From the NCBI GenBank assembly GCA_021845465.1, contig JAKBRL010000002.1, forward strand, positions 1 through 64,000: 64,000 bases of DNA. The letters are read 5' to 3'. Shown one piece after another: positions 52,424 through 62,578 of the stretch (its first letter is position 1; each line of letters starts with the position of its first letter). Below the pieces are notes generated by a model. It saw nothing but the letters and a program-made list of their open reading frames with translations. It searched no databases and was not told where the DNA came from. This stretch comes from Microcaldota archaeon. GTDB lineage: Archaea; Micrarchaeota; Micrarchaeia; Micrarchaeales; CABMGC01. The position numbers were made by a program, and so were the translations under genes.

Positions 52424-53821
52424 ATGAAAGCATTTTCGGAAATGGGGCTAGAACCCCGACTAGTGGAAACGTTAAAGAGGCACAATTTTGTCAACCCTAC
52501 AGAGGTACAGGAGAATACAATACCTGTTGCCCTGGAAGGCAAAGACGTGATTGTAAGAGCGAAGACAGGAACAGGTAAGACTCTCGCATTCCTGATACCT
52601 ATAAAACAGAGAAGCAAGCCTGGGCCATACCCAGAGGCAATTGTTCTTGCACCTACAAGAGAACTTGCGCTGCAGATAGCGGACGTTGCAAAAAAACTCA
52701 ATTCAAGTCCAAATCATGGAATTGCTGTAGTCTATGGAGGAGCCTCCATAAACGTGCAGATACAGGATCTCAGGAGAAATCCAGACATAATAATAGGCAC
52801 GCCTGGAAGAGTAATAGACCTTATAGAGAGAGGAGCGCTTAATCTGGAGAGGATAAAGTTTCTTGTGCTTGACGAAGCTGACACCATGCTTGATATGGGA
52901 TTCATACTGGATGTTGAATTTATACTGTCAAAAACACCTAGGGAGAAGCAGACTATGATCTTTTCGGCAACTATGCCAGAAAAGATAAGGACAATAGCTA
53001 AAAGGCATATGAACGACCCTGCATTCATAAGGATAGGTGAAGAGGACGATATAGTCGTTTCCAAGATAAAGCACCTTTACGCAGAGGTAGACAACAGAAT
53101 GAAGTTTGCAACATTGCTTGCTTACATAGAAGGATACAAGCCAAAGAAGGCGATTATATTTGCCCAGACTAAGTATGCTGCCAATGCAATATACGAAGCC
53201 ATGAAAGGCCAGGGACTCGATGTAGTCATGATGCATGGAGGTCTTACTCAGGCAAAAAGGGAGCATTCGCTTAGGGAGTTTAAGAACAATGGGAGGTTCC
53301 TAATAGCGACTAATGTTGCAGCTAGGGGAATAGACATAGCAGGAATCTCAGATATAATAAATTTTGATGTGACAGAAGACCCTAGGACATATGTGCACAG
53401 AGTGGGCAGGTCAGCAAGGATGAATAATGACGGAAGGTCATTCACTATAGTCAATGGATCCCAGAGGAATATAATTTCAGACATAGAAGATTCAGTCAAT
53501 GTCAAGTTTGAGAAGATCTCACCTGACGGAAGCGCCTACAAGGACATAGTAATCTTCAGGAGAGGAGGCGGAGGAAGCTTCGGAGGAGGAAGAGGGGAAT
53601 TCAGAGAAAGGCGCGGCAGTCCGAGAAGGCAGTGGGGCAATAACAACTTCGAGAGGGGAGGAAGGCCCGGGCAGAATTCTGGAGAGAGGTTTAGGCGCAG
53701 CGAAGGCTTCCATGGAAGCGGAGAGAGAAGCGGAAGAAGTTTCAACAGGGAAGGAGGAAACAACAGATTCCACTCCAGAGGAGGCTTCAGGTCCCAGAAA
53801 CGCTCCAACACAAGGCATTAA
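52424..53821 (+). CDS. DEAD-box RNA helicase with RGG-rich tail
   Basis: ATP-dependent RNA helicase. Q-motif TEVQ, Walker A AKTGTGKT (46-53), motif Ib TPGR, motif II DEAD (150-153), motif III SAT, and the C-terminal HRVGRSAR are all present. After ~370 residues comes a Gly/Arg-rich tail (RRGGGGSFGGGRGEFRERRG-type) likely to bind RNA. 465 residues from the ATG at 52424; a TTG at 52403 is also open. In cold or acid stress and ribosome biogenesis such CsdA/DeaD-like helicases unwind structured RNA. Monocistronic. Confidence 0.95.
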   Translation: MKAFSEMGLEPRLVETLKRHNFVNPTEVQENTIPVALEGKDVIVRAKTGTGKTLAFLIPIKQRSKPGPYPEAIVLAPTRELALQIADVAKKLNSSPNHGIAVVYGGASINVQIQDLRRNPDIIIGTPGRVIDLIERGALNLERIKFLVLDEADTMLDMGFILDVEFILSKTPREKQTMIFSATMPEKIRTIAKRHMNDPAFIRIGEEDDIVVSKIKHLYAEVDNRMKFATLLAYIEGYKPKKAIIFAQTKYAANAIYEAMKGQGLDVVMMHGGLTQAKREHSLREFKNNGRFLIATNVAARGIDIAGISDIINFDVTEDPRTYVHRVGRSARMNNDGRSFTIVNGSQRNIISDIEDSVNVKFEKISPDGSAYKDIVIFRRGGGGSFGGGRGEFRERRGSPRRQWGNNNFERGGRPGQNSGERFRRSEGFHGSGERSGRSFNREGGNNRFHSRGGFRSQKRSNTRH

Positions 53822-53870
53822 CCAGAATATCTGATTGGCTTTTTAGCTGTTTCCGTTTAATATATTTTTG

Positions 53871-55271
53871 ATGGACGGAAAAAAAGCAAAAGAAGCAGAT
53901 AGGATATTCCAACATGTGTTAAAGAATATAAAGCCCAGCAGAGCCGAGGCCCGCGATATCATATACAATGTAAACAATGTAGTACTGAAGCTCAAGGAGA
54001 TAGTGCCTGGCAATGTAGAAATAAGGGTAGTGGGCTCGATAGCCAGAAGCACTAATCTGAAAGGAGACAGTGATGTTGACGTCTTCATGCTTTTTGACAG
54101 AAGCGTAAGCAAAGAAAGTCTCTCGAAGAAAGGGCTTGAATACGGCAGGAGGCTCGTTGATCCTAAAAAAGGAGAGAGATACGAGATAAAATACGCGGAG
54201 CACCCTTATGTGCGCGTATACCTCGAATCGGGAATCAAAGCAGACATAGTTCCTGCAAGCAAGATTGAGAGTGCAGAGTCAATGGCAACTTCTGTTGACA
54301 GGACTCCAATGCATACTGAATTTGTGAATTCATCAATTACAAACAAACAGAGAGACGATGTAAGACTGCTTAAGTATCTCTTGAAAGCACATGGAATATA
54401 TGGAGCAGAAGCAAAGACCGGCGGATTCTCAGGGTATCTATGCGAACTCCTGATAATACAGTTTGGCTCGCTCCTGAAGTTTCTGGAGTGGGCATGCAGG
54501 ATAAAACCCCCTGTTACACTATATCCTATAATGAAGAAGGCAGTTGCTGAGGATGAAGAAGCATTCCGAAAATTCGGGAAGAGACTTGTAGTAATAGATC
54601 CAGTAGACATAAACAGGAATGTTGCAGCTGCTGTCTCTGAGGAATCTTTTGCCAAGCTTGTTCTTGTGGCTAGAGCATTTATATCAAATCCTACGCTTAA
54701 GTCATTTTACGGAAGTGGCTTCACTTCTTCGAAAAGCGAAGAACTCATTTATGGGTTTATGAAAAAATCAGGTTTGCAATTCATAACACTTGAATTCAGA
54801 ATATCAGATAAGAGCCCTGAGATAATATGGCCGCAGGTAAATAAGACAGCAAAGAAGATAGAGGATCTTCTGTGTAATAATGGATTTGAGACAGCCTTTA
54901 GCGTATCATGGATAGATGGCAATGAAGCACTAATAATGATGGCATTGCCTATGCAATCTGTAAAATCAAGAATGATTAAAGGACCAGACATCTTCAAGAC
55001 AGAGAACACATCACAATTCATAGAGAAGCATGGCAAGGGAATGGGCTTCCTGATTAAGGAGAGCACCCTTTATGCTCTTGAGAAGAACAGATATCCTGAT
55101 GCTGAGAGCATATTCGGAGATATTGTGAAAGGAAAGCTGATAGATAAGCATAAAGACATAAACCTCAAGAATGCGAAGGTCCTTATCAACAGAATATCCA
55201 AGAAGCATGCATATTCTGCATATGTAGAATTGAGTGCAAAACTAAACATTCGTGGATTTGGTGGAGAATAA
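53871..55271 (+). CDS. cca: CCA-adding enzyme (archaeal class I tRNA nucleotidyltransferase)
   Basis: Adds CCA to tRNA 3' ends, needed here because the tRNA genes do not encode it. The nucleotidyltransferase signature is GSIARSTNLKGDSDVDVFM with DVD at 68-70. The archaeal-type middle and tail domains follow. 466 residues from ATG 53871 (a TTG lies one codon upstream). TTTAATATATTTTTG provides an AT-rich promoter region just before the start. Its 3' end overlaps polX by 20 nt. Confidence 0.95.
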   Translation: MDGKKAKEADRIFQHVLKNIKPSRAEARDIIYNVNNVVLKLKEIVPGNVEIRVVGSIARSTNLKGDSDVDVFMLFDRSVSKESLSKKGLEYGRRLVDPKKGERYEIKYAEHPYVRVYLESGIKADIVPASKIESAESMATSVDRTPMHTEFVNSSITNKQRDDVRLLKYLLKAHGIYGAEAKTGGFSGYLCELLIIQFGSLLKFLEWACRIKPPVTLYPIMKKAVAEDEEAFRKFGKRLVVIDPVDINRNVAAAVSEESFAKLVLVARAFISNPTLKSFYGSGFTSSKSEELIYGFMKKSGLQFITLEFRISDKSPEIIWPQVNKTAKKIEDLLCNNGFETAFSVSWIDGNEALIMMALPMQSVKSRMIKGPDIFKTENTSQFIEKHGKGMGFLIKESTLYALEKNRYPDAESIFGDIVKGKLIDKHKDINLKNAKVLINRISKKHAYSAYVELSAKLNIRGFGGE

Positions 55272-56982
55272 GAGGCTTGCGGAGATCTTCAATGCCATAG
55301 CAGACATGATGGAGATAGAGGAGGAAAAACGTATTTTTGAGATAAAGGCTTACAGGAAGGCTGCACTCTCCATAGAGTCTATGAGCGAGGACATATCCCA
55401 TATCTATAAAAGCAGCGGCATTGAGGGGCTGATGGAGATAGACGGCGTGGGCACAGGCATAGCCAAAAAAATAAAAGAGTACGAGGAAACAGGAAAGGTA
55501 TCCAAATATGAAGAATACAAGAAAAGGTTTCCTTTTGATATCCTAGCTCTTATCAGTGTCCAGGGAATAGGCCCGAAGACAGCGTATCTGCTCTACAAGA
55601 ATTTGGGAGTGAAGACGCTTGATGATCTAAAGAAGGCAGTGTCGAAGCATAAGATACAGAAGATGGAGGGCTTGGGGGAGAAGACCGAGAAAAAGATAGC
55701 AGAGGGGCTGAATGTCCTTGAGAGAATAAGCGGAAGGATGTCACTTGGTTTCGCTCTGCCTTATGCGGAACACATTTCAAAATTGATAATGGATTCGGGG
55801 CTTGCAGGAAAGGCATGTATTGCAGGTTCGACAAGAAGAATGAAAGACACCATCGGAGACCTTGACATACTTGTAACTTCTGAACATCCTGAAAAGATCA
55901 TGGAGTTTATTTCAAAGATGGATGAAACAGAGGAAGTGATTGCCAGAGGAGATACCAAGATTACAATAAGACTTGATTCTGGAATCAACTGCGATATACG
56001 GGTAATAGAGAAAACCTCTTTTGGCTCTGGCCTGCAGTATTTCACAGGAAGCAAGGCCCATAATATAAAGGTAAGGAAGATTGCGATAAAGAAAGGATAC
56101 AAACTCAACGAGTATGGTCTATTTAAGGGAAGTAAGTTGGTTGCAGGGGAGAACGAAGATGAGGTCTATCAGAAGCTGGGCTTGGAGTGGATGGAGCCTG
56201 AGATGCGCGAAGATAGGGGAGAAGTCGAACTTGCCGCCGAGAATAAGCTTCCCAAGATTATACAGGAAAAAGATATTCTCGGAGACCTGCATGTCCATAC
56301 CAATTACAGTGACGGAAATGAGAAGATGGAGGATATGGTCATTGAAGCCATCCGGCTTGGAAGGCGATACATAGGATTCACAGACCATTCGGAGAGCGAA
56401 CACATTGCAAACGGAATGGACAGAAAGAAGTTTGAGAAGTATTCCGAAGATATAGACAAGCTTAATGATAAGTATAAAGGAAGGATAACCCTACTTAAGA
56501 GTTCTGAGACAGACATACTTGCAGATGGAAGCCTTGATTGGGATAATGATATTCTTGAAGAAATGGATTATGTATTGGCAAGCGTACATACGGGGCTTGG
56601 AATGTCCAAGGATGAGATGACAGAGAGGATTATAAGGAGTATGGAGAACGGAGAAGTAGACATACTTGGGCATCCTACGGATAGATTAATAAACAGAAGG
56701 CCGCCGATAAATATGGATCTTGAAATGGTCTTTGAAGCTGCTGGAAAATATGATGTTGCCCTTGAGATAAACTCTTCGCCTGAAAGGCTTGACCTCAATG
56801 ATGAGAATATAATTCTTGCAAAAAGGTTTGGGACAAAATTTGCAATAAACACAGATTCACATATGAAATCACACTTAAAATCCATAAGGTATGGGATAGG
56901 AATCGCAAAGAGAGGCTGGCTTAGGGCTGAAGACATAATAAACTCCAGGCCTATCGATAAGCTTAAAAATCTGTTTAGATAG
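55252..56982 (+). CDS. polX: Family X DNA polymerase with PHP domain
   Basis: Gap-filling repair polymerase. N-terminal HhH/8-kDa region (GVGTGIAKKIKEYEE; VQGIGPKTAYLLY), palm with GS 192-193 and catalytic DLD 203-205 plus D248, then a PHP phosphoesterase/exonuclease domain starting LGDLHVHTNYSDG (HxH 347-349). 576 residues, the usual bacterial/archaeal PolX length. Start GTG at 55252 (another GTG at 55261), overlapping cca. Likely base-excision repair. Confidence 0.93.
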   Translation: MDLVENKRLAEIFNAIADMMEIEEEKRIFEIKAYRKAALSIESMSEDISHIYKSSGIEGLMEIDGVGTGIAKKIKEYEETGKVSKYEEYKKRFPFDILALISVQGIGPKTAYLLYKNLGVKTLDDLKKAVSKHKIQKMEGLGEKTEKKIAEGLNVLERISGRMSLGFALPYAEHISKLIMDSGLAGKACIAGSTRRMKDTIGDLDILVTSEHPEKIMEFISKMDETEEVIARGDTKITIRLDSGINCDIRVIEKTSFGSGLQYFTGSKAHNIKVRKIAIKKGYKLNEYGLFKGSKLVAGENEDEVYQKLGLEWMEPEMREDRGEVELAAENKLPKIIQEKDILGDLHVHTNYSDGNEKMEDMVIEAIRLGRRYIGFTDHSESEHIANGMDRKKFEKYSEDIDKLNDKYKGRITLLKSSETDILADGSLDWDNDILEEMDYVLASVHTGLGMSKDEMTERIIRSMENGEVDILGHPTDRLINRRPPINMDLEMVFEAAGKYDVALEINSSPERLDLNDENIILAKRFGTKFAINTDSHMKSHLKSIRYGIGIAKRGWLRAEDIINSRPIDKLKNLFR

Positions 56983-56983
56983 A

Positions 56984-57280
56984 GTGTTAGTGATGATAAT
57001 CAAAAGGCAGATATATAGAGAAGTACATGGAGATCAAGCTGAAGCCGTTCTAGCTTTGAGGAAGCTTGCAGAGAAATCAGAGCAGGTGGCACAAGAGGCA
57101 CTGAACAAAGGAAATTATGGAATGGCACAGCAGAAATACCATATTGCTGCCCTATTTCTCGGCCGTGCAATGGGCCGTTGGCCGCCTGTGGAGGTATTGC
57201 GCCAGATAAAAGAAGCACAGGACTTCGCCTTAAAACATGAGTATTTATCATCAGTTTTGAAGGGTACTCGGAGAAATTGA
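56984..57280 (+). CDS. Small helical protein, unknown function
   Basis: 98 residues, predicted mostly helical (EAVLALRKLAEKSEQVAQEA; YGMAQQKYHIAALFLGRAMG), looking like a TPR/MIT-type helical hairpin. It follows polX by one base and is probably co-transcribed. The initial codon is GTG; ATG at 56993 (MIIKRQIYRE) is plausible. No recognised family. Confidence 0.65.
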   Translation: MLVMIIKRQIYREVHGDQAEAVLALRKLAEKSEQVAQEALNKGNYGMAQQKYHIAALFLGRAMGRWPPVEVLRQIKEAQDFALKHEYLSSVLKGTRRN

Positions 57281-57342
57281 GTCTATACTTTCTGAAGCGT
57301 GAAAAAAATAAGGAGATTAGAGGAAACCTGGAAAATAAACAG

Positions 57343-58491
57343 TTACGGAAGGTATTCCTTGTTTTTTATCTTTTCGCTTATATAATCGTCTACGAAGGTT
57401 AACCTTGGCCCTTGGAGGGCATCCTGCTCCAGCTTCTTTTTGGATTTTATCATTCGTTCAAGCTCTACCTGCCACTCCTTATGCTTCCGTATCCATTCAT
57501 AGTCAAGCATCTCCTGAGCTCTCTTCAAGTCTACCTCGGATGCGTTTATGGTAAGCTTGTTCAAGAAGTCATACTTGTCGAGATCTGACATTGTGACACC
57601 TAGAAATCTTGCGCTTGGAGTTGCGACGTCTGATCCTATATATGCAAGATTTATACTTCCTGTCTTTATGGTCCAGTAGATATACCATCCCCACGCATCT
57701 GAATCAGTAAAAACATAGACAGGCAGTCCCATGTCTGAAAGCTTGCGTATAAGCCTCCTTGTGCCTCTTGCTGCCTGGCCTTGTGGAGTTATAAGAATGC
57801 AGTTCTCCTTCTTCCAGAAGAGGTCTTCATTGAGGCGCTGCCATAGTGCATCCTTCTCGACAACTATGACGTATTTTGCTTTGACATTGACAAATTCTAT
57901 ATCATTGTCGACATCGCTTGGTATAGCCCAGCCACTCCTACCCTGCTTTGAGCAGTCTATCTCTATCTTTTCATTTCCGAATGTATCGATTATCTTGACA
58001 TTTCCTGCGAGGACTCCCTTTCTGTTAGCATTCAGATTCAACTCTTCGCGCTTTAGACCCAAGGAAACTTCAAGATCTTCTATAAGCGGATTTGATTCTG
58101 CCTGTTCGCTGAAGACATTCTCATCTATGTCTTCTCCAAGCGAGAATTTAAGCTGGTAGAATAATCCCCTTATCGTAGTGTGTAGGTTCTCTTTCACGAA
58201 GCGGTGGCATTTTGATGCTATCGCTATAGTCTGCATGAATCTTTTTGACTGAGAGACATTCGTGAAGGTTCTCTCCTCGGTGGAATCGCCGAGCTTCAAA
58301 TATCCATTCTCCTGGTCAAAGACAACATTGCTCCTTGTTCTTGTAAGAGTAGTGAATTTAGGGGGCTTCCCTATGTTTATGTCTCTGACTATCGCCGTTC
58401 CCATCTCCTCTATTTTCTTATCAGGAAGCAGAGATTTAACTGCAGAATCATGGGATTTTGCCTTCTGGGGATTACCGCTTTTTGCTGTCAT
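57343..58491 (-). CDS. top6A: Type IIB DNA topoisomerase VI subunit A
   Basis: Spo11-like DNA-cleaving subunit. The catalytic tyrosine is probably Y112 in TTIRGLFYQLKFSLGE. The Toprim domain has E212 (VVEKDAL) and D263/D265 (FTDSDAWGW, where most homologues have DxDPxG). 382 residues, normal. The Top6B ATPase subunit gene is not adjacent. It ends an apparent minus-strand pair with lonB (1-nt gap). The N-terminal ~35 residues are low-complexity. Confidence 0.92.
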   Translation of the reverse strand: MTAKSGNPQKAKSHDSAVKSLLPDKKIEEMGTAIVRDINIGKPPKFTTLTRTRSNVVFDQENGYLKLGDSTEERTFTNVSQSKRFMQTIAIASKCHRFVKENLHTTIRGLFYQLKFSLGEDIDENVFSEQAESNPLIEDLEVSLGLKREELNLNANRKGVLAGNVKIIDTFGNEKIEIDCSKQGRSGWAIPSDVDNDIEFVNVKAKYVIVVEKDALWQRLNEDLFWKKENCILITPQGQAARGTRRLIRKLSDMGLPVYVFTDSDAWGWYIYWTIKTGSINLAYIGSDVATPSARFLGVTMSDLDKYDFLNKLTINASEVDLKRAQEMLDYEWIRKHKEWQVELERMIKSKKKLEQDALQGPRLTFVDDYISEKIKNKEYLP

Positions 58492-58492
58492 T

Positions 58493-60481
58493 TCATCTTC
58501 CCTTTAGGTTTTTCCCATCAACAACCAGAGGGGCTTTCTCCTTCGAGTCGCTTGTGATGTATTTTCTAAGTTTTTCCGTTATTGAAATGGATCTGTCACT
58601 CTTCTTCAATGCCTCTTCGAGGACATCTGCTATATTCTTTACAGGGACTATTTTTATCTTGTGGAGCTCCTTTGCATTTAAGTATATATCCTGTGCGTTG
58701 TCAGCAGGTATTATCACTGTCTTTATACCTGCTTCTATTGCCGCAAGGACCTTGTTGTTTACTCCGCCCACAGGAAGAACTTCACCCCTGACTGAGAGAG
58801 AGCCTGTCATCGCGATCTCCTGGTTGATAGGTATGCCTTCCAGCGCAGATATTACGGCAACTGCTATCGAGATGCTTGCACTGTCGCCTTCAACGCCTTC
58901 ATATGTCTGAAGGAATTGGACATGAACATCGTAGCTTGCCATATCGCGATTCATATGCTTCTTTATTATTGCATTTATGTTCTTGACTGCCTCTTTGGCT
59001 ATGCTGCCCAGCTTCCCTGTAACTATAAGCTTTCCTTCAGTTCTTGAAGATGCAGGAGTTACCTCAGCTACTATAGGAAGGATTATCCCTGCTGAAAGAT
59101 ATGAAGAACCCACCACTGCGAGGCCATTTACTCTGCCAAGCGCAAACCCTTTTGTCCTGAATATCTTGTAATCTTTCCTGTATTCTATTACCTGTGCTAC
59201 ATACTGGCTCTCTATAGGCTTTGCGAGACCTATCGCAGAGGCTACATCGTTGGCTTCGACAAGCTTTCTCTTGTGCTCAACTGCTATGTCTCCTGCAGCG
59301 CGTATAAGGCCGCCGAGATCCCTCATTACAAGGGTAAGCCTGTTCTTCCTTCCGCTTCTTCTTTTCGCCTCTTCTATTATTGCCATGCATGCATCATAAC
59401 TGAATGGAGGTATCTTCTTGTCTTTTTTGATCTCTTGTGCTATGAACCTGACTATCTTTTCACGGTTTTGTTCTGTATCTGGCATTGAAGATTCCATGTA
59501 GACCTCATACCCATACCCTCTTATTCTTGAGCGCAGCGCGGGATGCATTTTCTGCATGTCTGGAAGGTTTCCTGCGGCAACAAGAAGAAAATCACATGGC
59601 ACTCCTTCTGTTCTGACCATTGCGCCTGAACTCATCTCACTCTGACCTGTTATTGAATATTTCTTTTCCTGCATCGCTGTTAAAAGTTCCTGCTGCGATT
59701 TGGGCTCCAGATCTGCAACTTCGTCTATGAAGAGCACTCCTTTATTTGCCCTGTGTATTGCACCGCTCTCTACCCTGAGGTGAGGTGGTGTTCCTAGACC
59801 TCCAGATTGCAGTGGATCATGCCTTACGTCACCGAATAGTGCGCCGGCTTTTGAGCCTGTTGCGTCTACGAAAGGAGCATGTCTGAGTCCGGTGTTGTCT
59901 ACTATGAGCTTCGGTTCCCCAGTATCGAACATCCCAGGCATTATGCCCCCTACGCGTTTGAATCCGCTTACAAATAATGCGACCGCACCGAATATCAATA
60001 CGCCCAGTATTACTGCGGCAAGTACAAATACCTCATAGCCTTTTATGAAATTCATCAATGAAACTACTATAAGCACGCCTACTATAACCGCAACTATGGG
60101 AATTATATTGCTCTTGCCTTTGCCTGAGTCAATCCTGTTTTTGGTCCTTTCACGCTGAATGATCTGCCTTCCTTGGCCATCGGGAAGAGGTTTAGATGGA
60201 TCTATCTTTTCAGGATATGTCTGTACAACCTTGATAGTAGGCCTGTTTTCATCGTTTGGATTTTTGTATACAAGTACATCCTCAATGTCGGTATTTTCCA
60301 GAAGTTCTGCCATGCCCTGGGCTAGCATTGTCTTTCCTACTCCAGGCTCGCCTATCAGAAGAACATTTCTATGCTGTGATGCTGCTTTTTTTGTTATGGC
60401 TACTGCTCGCTCCTGGCCTATTACCTGATCAATCATCTTTTCAGGAATCTTTATTTCGTCGGTGGATTTGAATTTCTTCAT
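58493..60481 (-). CDS. lonB: Membrane-bound archaeal Lon protease (LonB)
   Basis: ATP-dependent protease of the membrane-anchored LonB class. Walker A GEPGVGKT (44-51), two membrane helices inserted in the AAA+ domain (126-147, 150-172), Walker [10 protein letters not shown] (~250), sensor motifs, and the Lon proteolytic dyad S534 (EGDSAS) and K577 (GGVNNK). 662 residues, normal. It is the main membrane quality-control protease in archaea. A TATA-like TATATAAATA about 30-40 nt upstream of the ATG on the minus strand. Confidence 0.96.
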   Translation of the reverse strand: MKKFKSTDEIKIPEKMIDQVIGQERAVAITKKAASQHRNVLLIGEPGVGKTMLAQGMAELLENTDIEDVLVYKNPNDENRPTIKVVQTYPEKIDPSKPLPDGQGRQIIQRERTKNRIDSGKGKSNIIPIVAVIVGVLIVVSLMNFIKGYEVFVLAAVILGVLIFGAVALFVSGFKRVGGIMPGMFDTGEPKLIVDNTGLRHAPFVDATGSKAGALFGDVRHDPLQSGGLGTPPHLRVESGAIHRANKGVLFIDEVADLEPKSQQELLTAMQEKKYSITGQSEMSSGAMVRTEGVPCDFLLVAAGNLPDMQKMHPALRSRIRGYGYEVYMESSMPDTEQNREKIVRFIAQEIKKDKKIPPFSYDACMAIIEEAKRRSGRKNRLTLVMRDLGGLIRAAGDIAVEHKRKLVEANDVASAIGLAKPIESQYVAQVIEYRKDYKIFRTKGFALGRVNGLAVVGSSYLSAGIILPIVAEVTPASSRTEGKLIVTGKLGSIAKEAVKNINAIIKKHMNRDMASYDVHVQFLQTYEGVEGDSASISIAVAVISALEGIPINQEIAMTGSLSVRGEVLPVGGVNNKVLAAIEAGIKTVIIPADNAQDIYLNAKELHKIKIVPVKNIADVLEEALKKSDRSISITEKLRKYITSDSKEKAPLVVDGKNLKGR

Positions 60482-60589
60482 CGCAACTGAAATATAATCA
60501 TAGATTAATATTTATATAGATGATTATTTGCTTAGGTAGTCGAGTCACAATTTTCTTTCAATAATAGAGGGCTTTTGTTGTGGAATCTA

Positions 60590-60712
60590 CTTTGAGAAGC
60601 CTTTCTTCGGGAGGATATGGAAGGCGAACTACCGAACGGTTAAACTGGAGGTAGTGAGAATAAAAGCGTTTAGAGGGTGGGGAAGATAAATAGATTACTC
60701 TAAACGCATCCT
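60590..60712 (+). ncRNA. Candidate structured non-coding RNA
   Basis: Three successive stems in a 345-bp gap between lonB and the MscS gene: GCCTTTC (60599-60605) with GGAAGGC (60619-60625); ACTACC (60628-60633) with GGTAGT (60650-60655); and a perfect 10-bp stem GCGTTTAGAG (60666-60675) with CTCTAAACGC (60698-60707). No ORF. It does not match SRP, RNase P or tRNA features that I can see. Strand chosen by an AT-rich upstream TTTATATA (60511-60518); uncertain. Confidence 0.45.
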
Positions 60713-60828
60713 TGTATAAGTACAGAAAAGATTAATAAACATTTCGTTTTTGACTTGTAATTAATAGCTTGATATTTAATGTTTTATATATTACTATAAT
60801 TTGATATTATTGCAAATGTATACATATA

Positions 60829-61797
60829 ATGACATTGACATTAATTATAGCGGAACAGCATACGGATTACAAAAAATTGATAAAAATGAAAAAAGAAAGC
60901 GATGAAGAAGCAAGACACAAGTTCAAGGGAAGAATCCTGGACATATTGATACTGTCATTGATACTCATAGCCACATTCTTCGTAGTTTTAATACATCTGC
61001 AAATATCAGGACAGCGCATTGATACAATTCTCGAGTCTATCATATTTGGAATAATCCTAATAGAGATATGCGGGGTCATAATCTATTACTACTTCCAGAA
61101 AAGGATAGCACATGAAGAAGCAAGACCTCTCAGAAGCCTCTTTAGGATAGTTGCATATGTGATTCTGGCAATTATAATACTCACAGAACTGAATGTGAAT
61201 GTCACAGGAATACTGGTAAGCGCAGGCTTTCTTGGCATAGTCTTAGGTCTTGCTGCGCAGTCAACCCTTTCGAACTTTATATCAGGAGTATACCTTCTCT
61301 CAAGCAAGGCATTTGAGCCTGGAGACAGGGTTATAATACAGACATGGCAGTACAGCATGATGCCACCAACATATCCGCATGATAAATTCATACCCGGATT
61401 TACAGGCACTATCAAGAGCATAGGGGTTCTTTACACAGAGCTCAAGAGCGTCGAGAGGAGTGAAGAAGACGCTTTGATGCTTGTGCCTAACAGCATAGTG
61501 GCTCAGGCACTTGTCATAAACTACCATAAAGAGGCTAAGACAACAACAAAGCTTCAATTTGATATTGATATGAAGACAGATTATGAAGAAATAAAAAAGA
61601 TAATAAAGACAGTCATGGACAGTTATGGAAAGAAAGTAGAACATTATTCTGTAGATGTAGATTCGTTCCATAACACATTTTATGTGATATCGATACACTT
61701 GAAAGTCGATGAAATAAACAAGAATACTATTAAGAATAAGATATATGAAGAACTTATACTATATACAAATAGAAAAGAAAAGAAGAAGCACAGATAA
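60829..61797 (+). CDS. Small-conductance mechanosensitive channel (MscS family)
   Basis: 322-residue membrane channel that opens under membrane tension for osmoprotection. Two to three N-terminal helices (about 37-60, 65-88, 106-130), the pore/TM3 block GILVSAGFLGIVLGLAAQST, then LSNFISGVYLL, and the beta domain (FEPGDRVIIQTW). The C-terminus is a ferredoxin-like alpha/beta fold. Longer than minimal E. coli MscS by a charged N-terminal extension. Monocistronic. Confidence 0.9.
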   Translation: MTLTLIIAEQHTDYKKLIKMKKESDEEARHKFKGRILDILILSLILIATFFVVLIHLQISGQRIDTILESIIFGIILIEICGVIIYYYFQKRIAHEEARPLRSLFRIVAYVILAIIILTELNVNVTGILVSAGFLGIVLGLAAQSTLSNFISGVYLLSSKAFEPGDRVIIQTWQYSMMPPTYPHDKFIPGFTGTIKSIGVLYTELKSVERSEEDALMLVPNSIVAQALVINYHKEAKTTTKLQFDIDMKTDYEEIKKIIKTVMDSYGKKVEHYSVDVDSFHNTFYVISIHLKVDEINKNTIKNKIYEELILYTNRKEKKKHR

Positions 61798-61808
61798 GAA
61801 CTTGAATC

Positions 61809-62135
61809 TTAGCTTAATCCTACAAAGGCAGCTCCTACTACTATGATGGTTATTCCAAGCCACCTCAGTGCAGATATCTGTTCTCCGAGAAAGAAGAATG
61901 CAAGAATACTTGCAAATATATAGCTAAGGCTTCCTATTCCGTAGGCCCAGCTTAGGTGACTTCTGCCAAGTATGTACAAGTATATAACAGTAGAAAGAAG
62001 ATATGCAATAAGCCCGAATAGGAGATAGTATAGTTGGCTTGAAAGCCCTATCTTGAATAGAAGCTGGCCTATACTCCCAAGAAATGTACTTAGTATAAGT
62101 ATGAAAAGCATCTCTTTTTTGCTATGTGTCTTCAT
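61809..62135 (-). CDS. Half-size EamA/DMT-type transporter protein B
   Basis: A 108-residue, four-helix protein of the drug/metabolite transporter superfamily (one EamA half; RWLGITIIVVGAAFVGLS ends the last helix). Immediately upstream on the same strand is another half-size DMT protein (7-nt gap), suggesting a heterodimer equivalent to a full 10-TM transporter or an SMR-like pair. Substrate unknown. Confidence 0.8.
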   Translation of the reverse strand: MKTHSKKEMLFILILSTFLGSIGQLLFKIGLSSQLYYLLFGLIAYLLSTVIYLYILGRSHLSWAYGIGSLSYIFASILAFFFLGEQISALRWLGITIIVVGAAFVGLS

Positions 62136-62142
62136 GAAACCA

Positions 62143-62502
62143 TCAATAAGTAAGCGCGACTATCGTTATTCCGATTATTATTAACAGAATTCCAAAGACT
62201 CTCTTCCTGTTGAATTTTTCCCCAAGTAGATATCTGGATATTATGCTCACGAATATGAAAGTGCTTGCGAATGTGGGATATACGAATGAGAGTTCACCTG
62301 TCTTGAGGGCCTTGAGATAGATTACAAGGCTTACCAGATAGGCTATTCCGCCTATCCATAATCCCTTATTTCTAAAAAGTTGTTTTATATGGTGCTTCTT
62401 AAGATCAAAAACAGGCACATACCGTTTGAAGAGATATTGGGCAAACGCTGCGAATGCTGCAGCTATGAGTGTTATTGCTATTATTGACTCTTCTTGATAC
62501 AT
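62143..62502 (-). CDS. Half-size EamA/DMT-type transporter protein A
   Basis: About 119 residues from the ATG at 62502 (MYQEESIIAI), four helices with a loop after helix 1 (RYVPVFDLKKHHIKQLF). The C-terminal GEKFNRKRVFGILLIIIGIT is the EamA end motif. The open frame extends 24 codons upstream but that part is hydrophilic and starts unlike the family. Paired with the next gene downstream. Confidence 0.78.
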   Translation of the reverse strand: MYQEESIIAITLIAAAFAAFAQYLFKRYVPVFDLKKHHIKQLFRNKGLWIGGIAYLVSLVIYLKALKTGELSFVYPTFASTFIFVSIISRYLLGEKFNRKRVFGILLIIIGITIVALTY

Positions 62503-62578
62503 GATAAGGAAATGCGATACAAGGCTTAAATTCCTTTGTGATTCGCAGAAATCCGGGAATGGATAATCTGACACTGTT

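Noticed and set aside
53519..53818. Minus-strand Ser/Pro-rich ORFs
   Set aside because: They are antisense readings of the Gly/Arg-rich tail of the DEAD-box helicase.
60590..60712. RNase P or SRP RNA
   Set aside because: ACAGAAAAG at 60720 recalls a conserved RNase P block, but the matching upstream conserved region and P4 pairing are not found, and SRP signature loops are absent.
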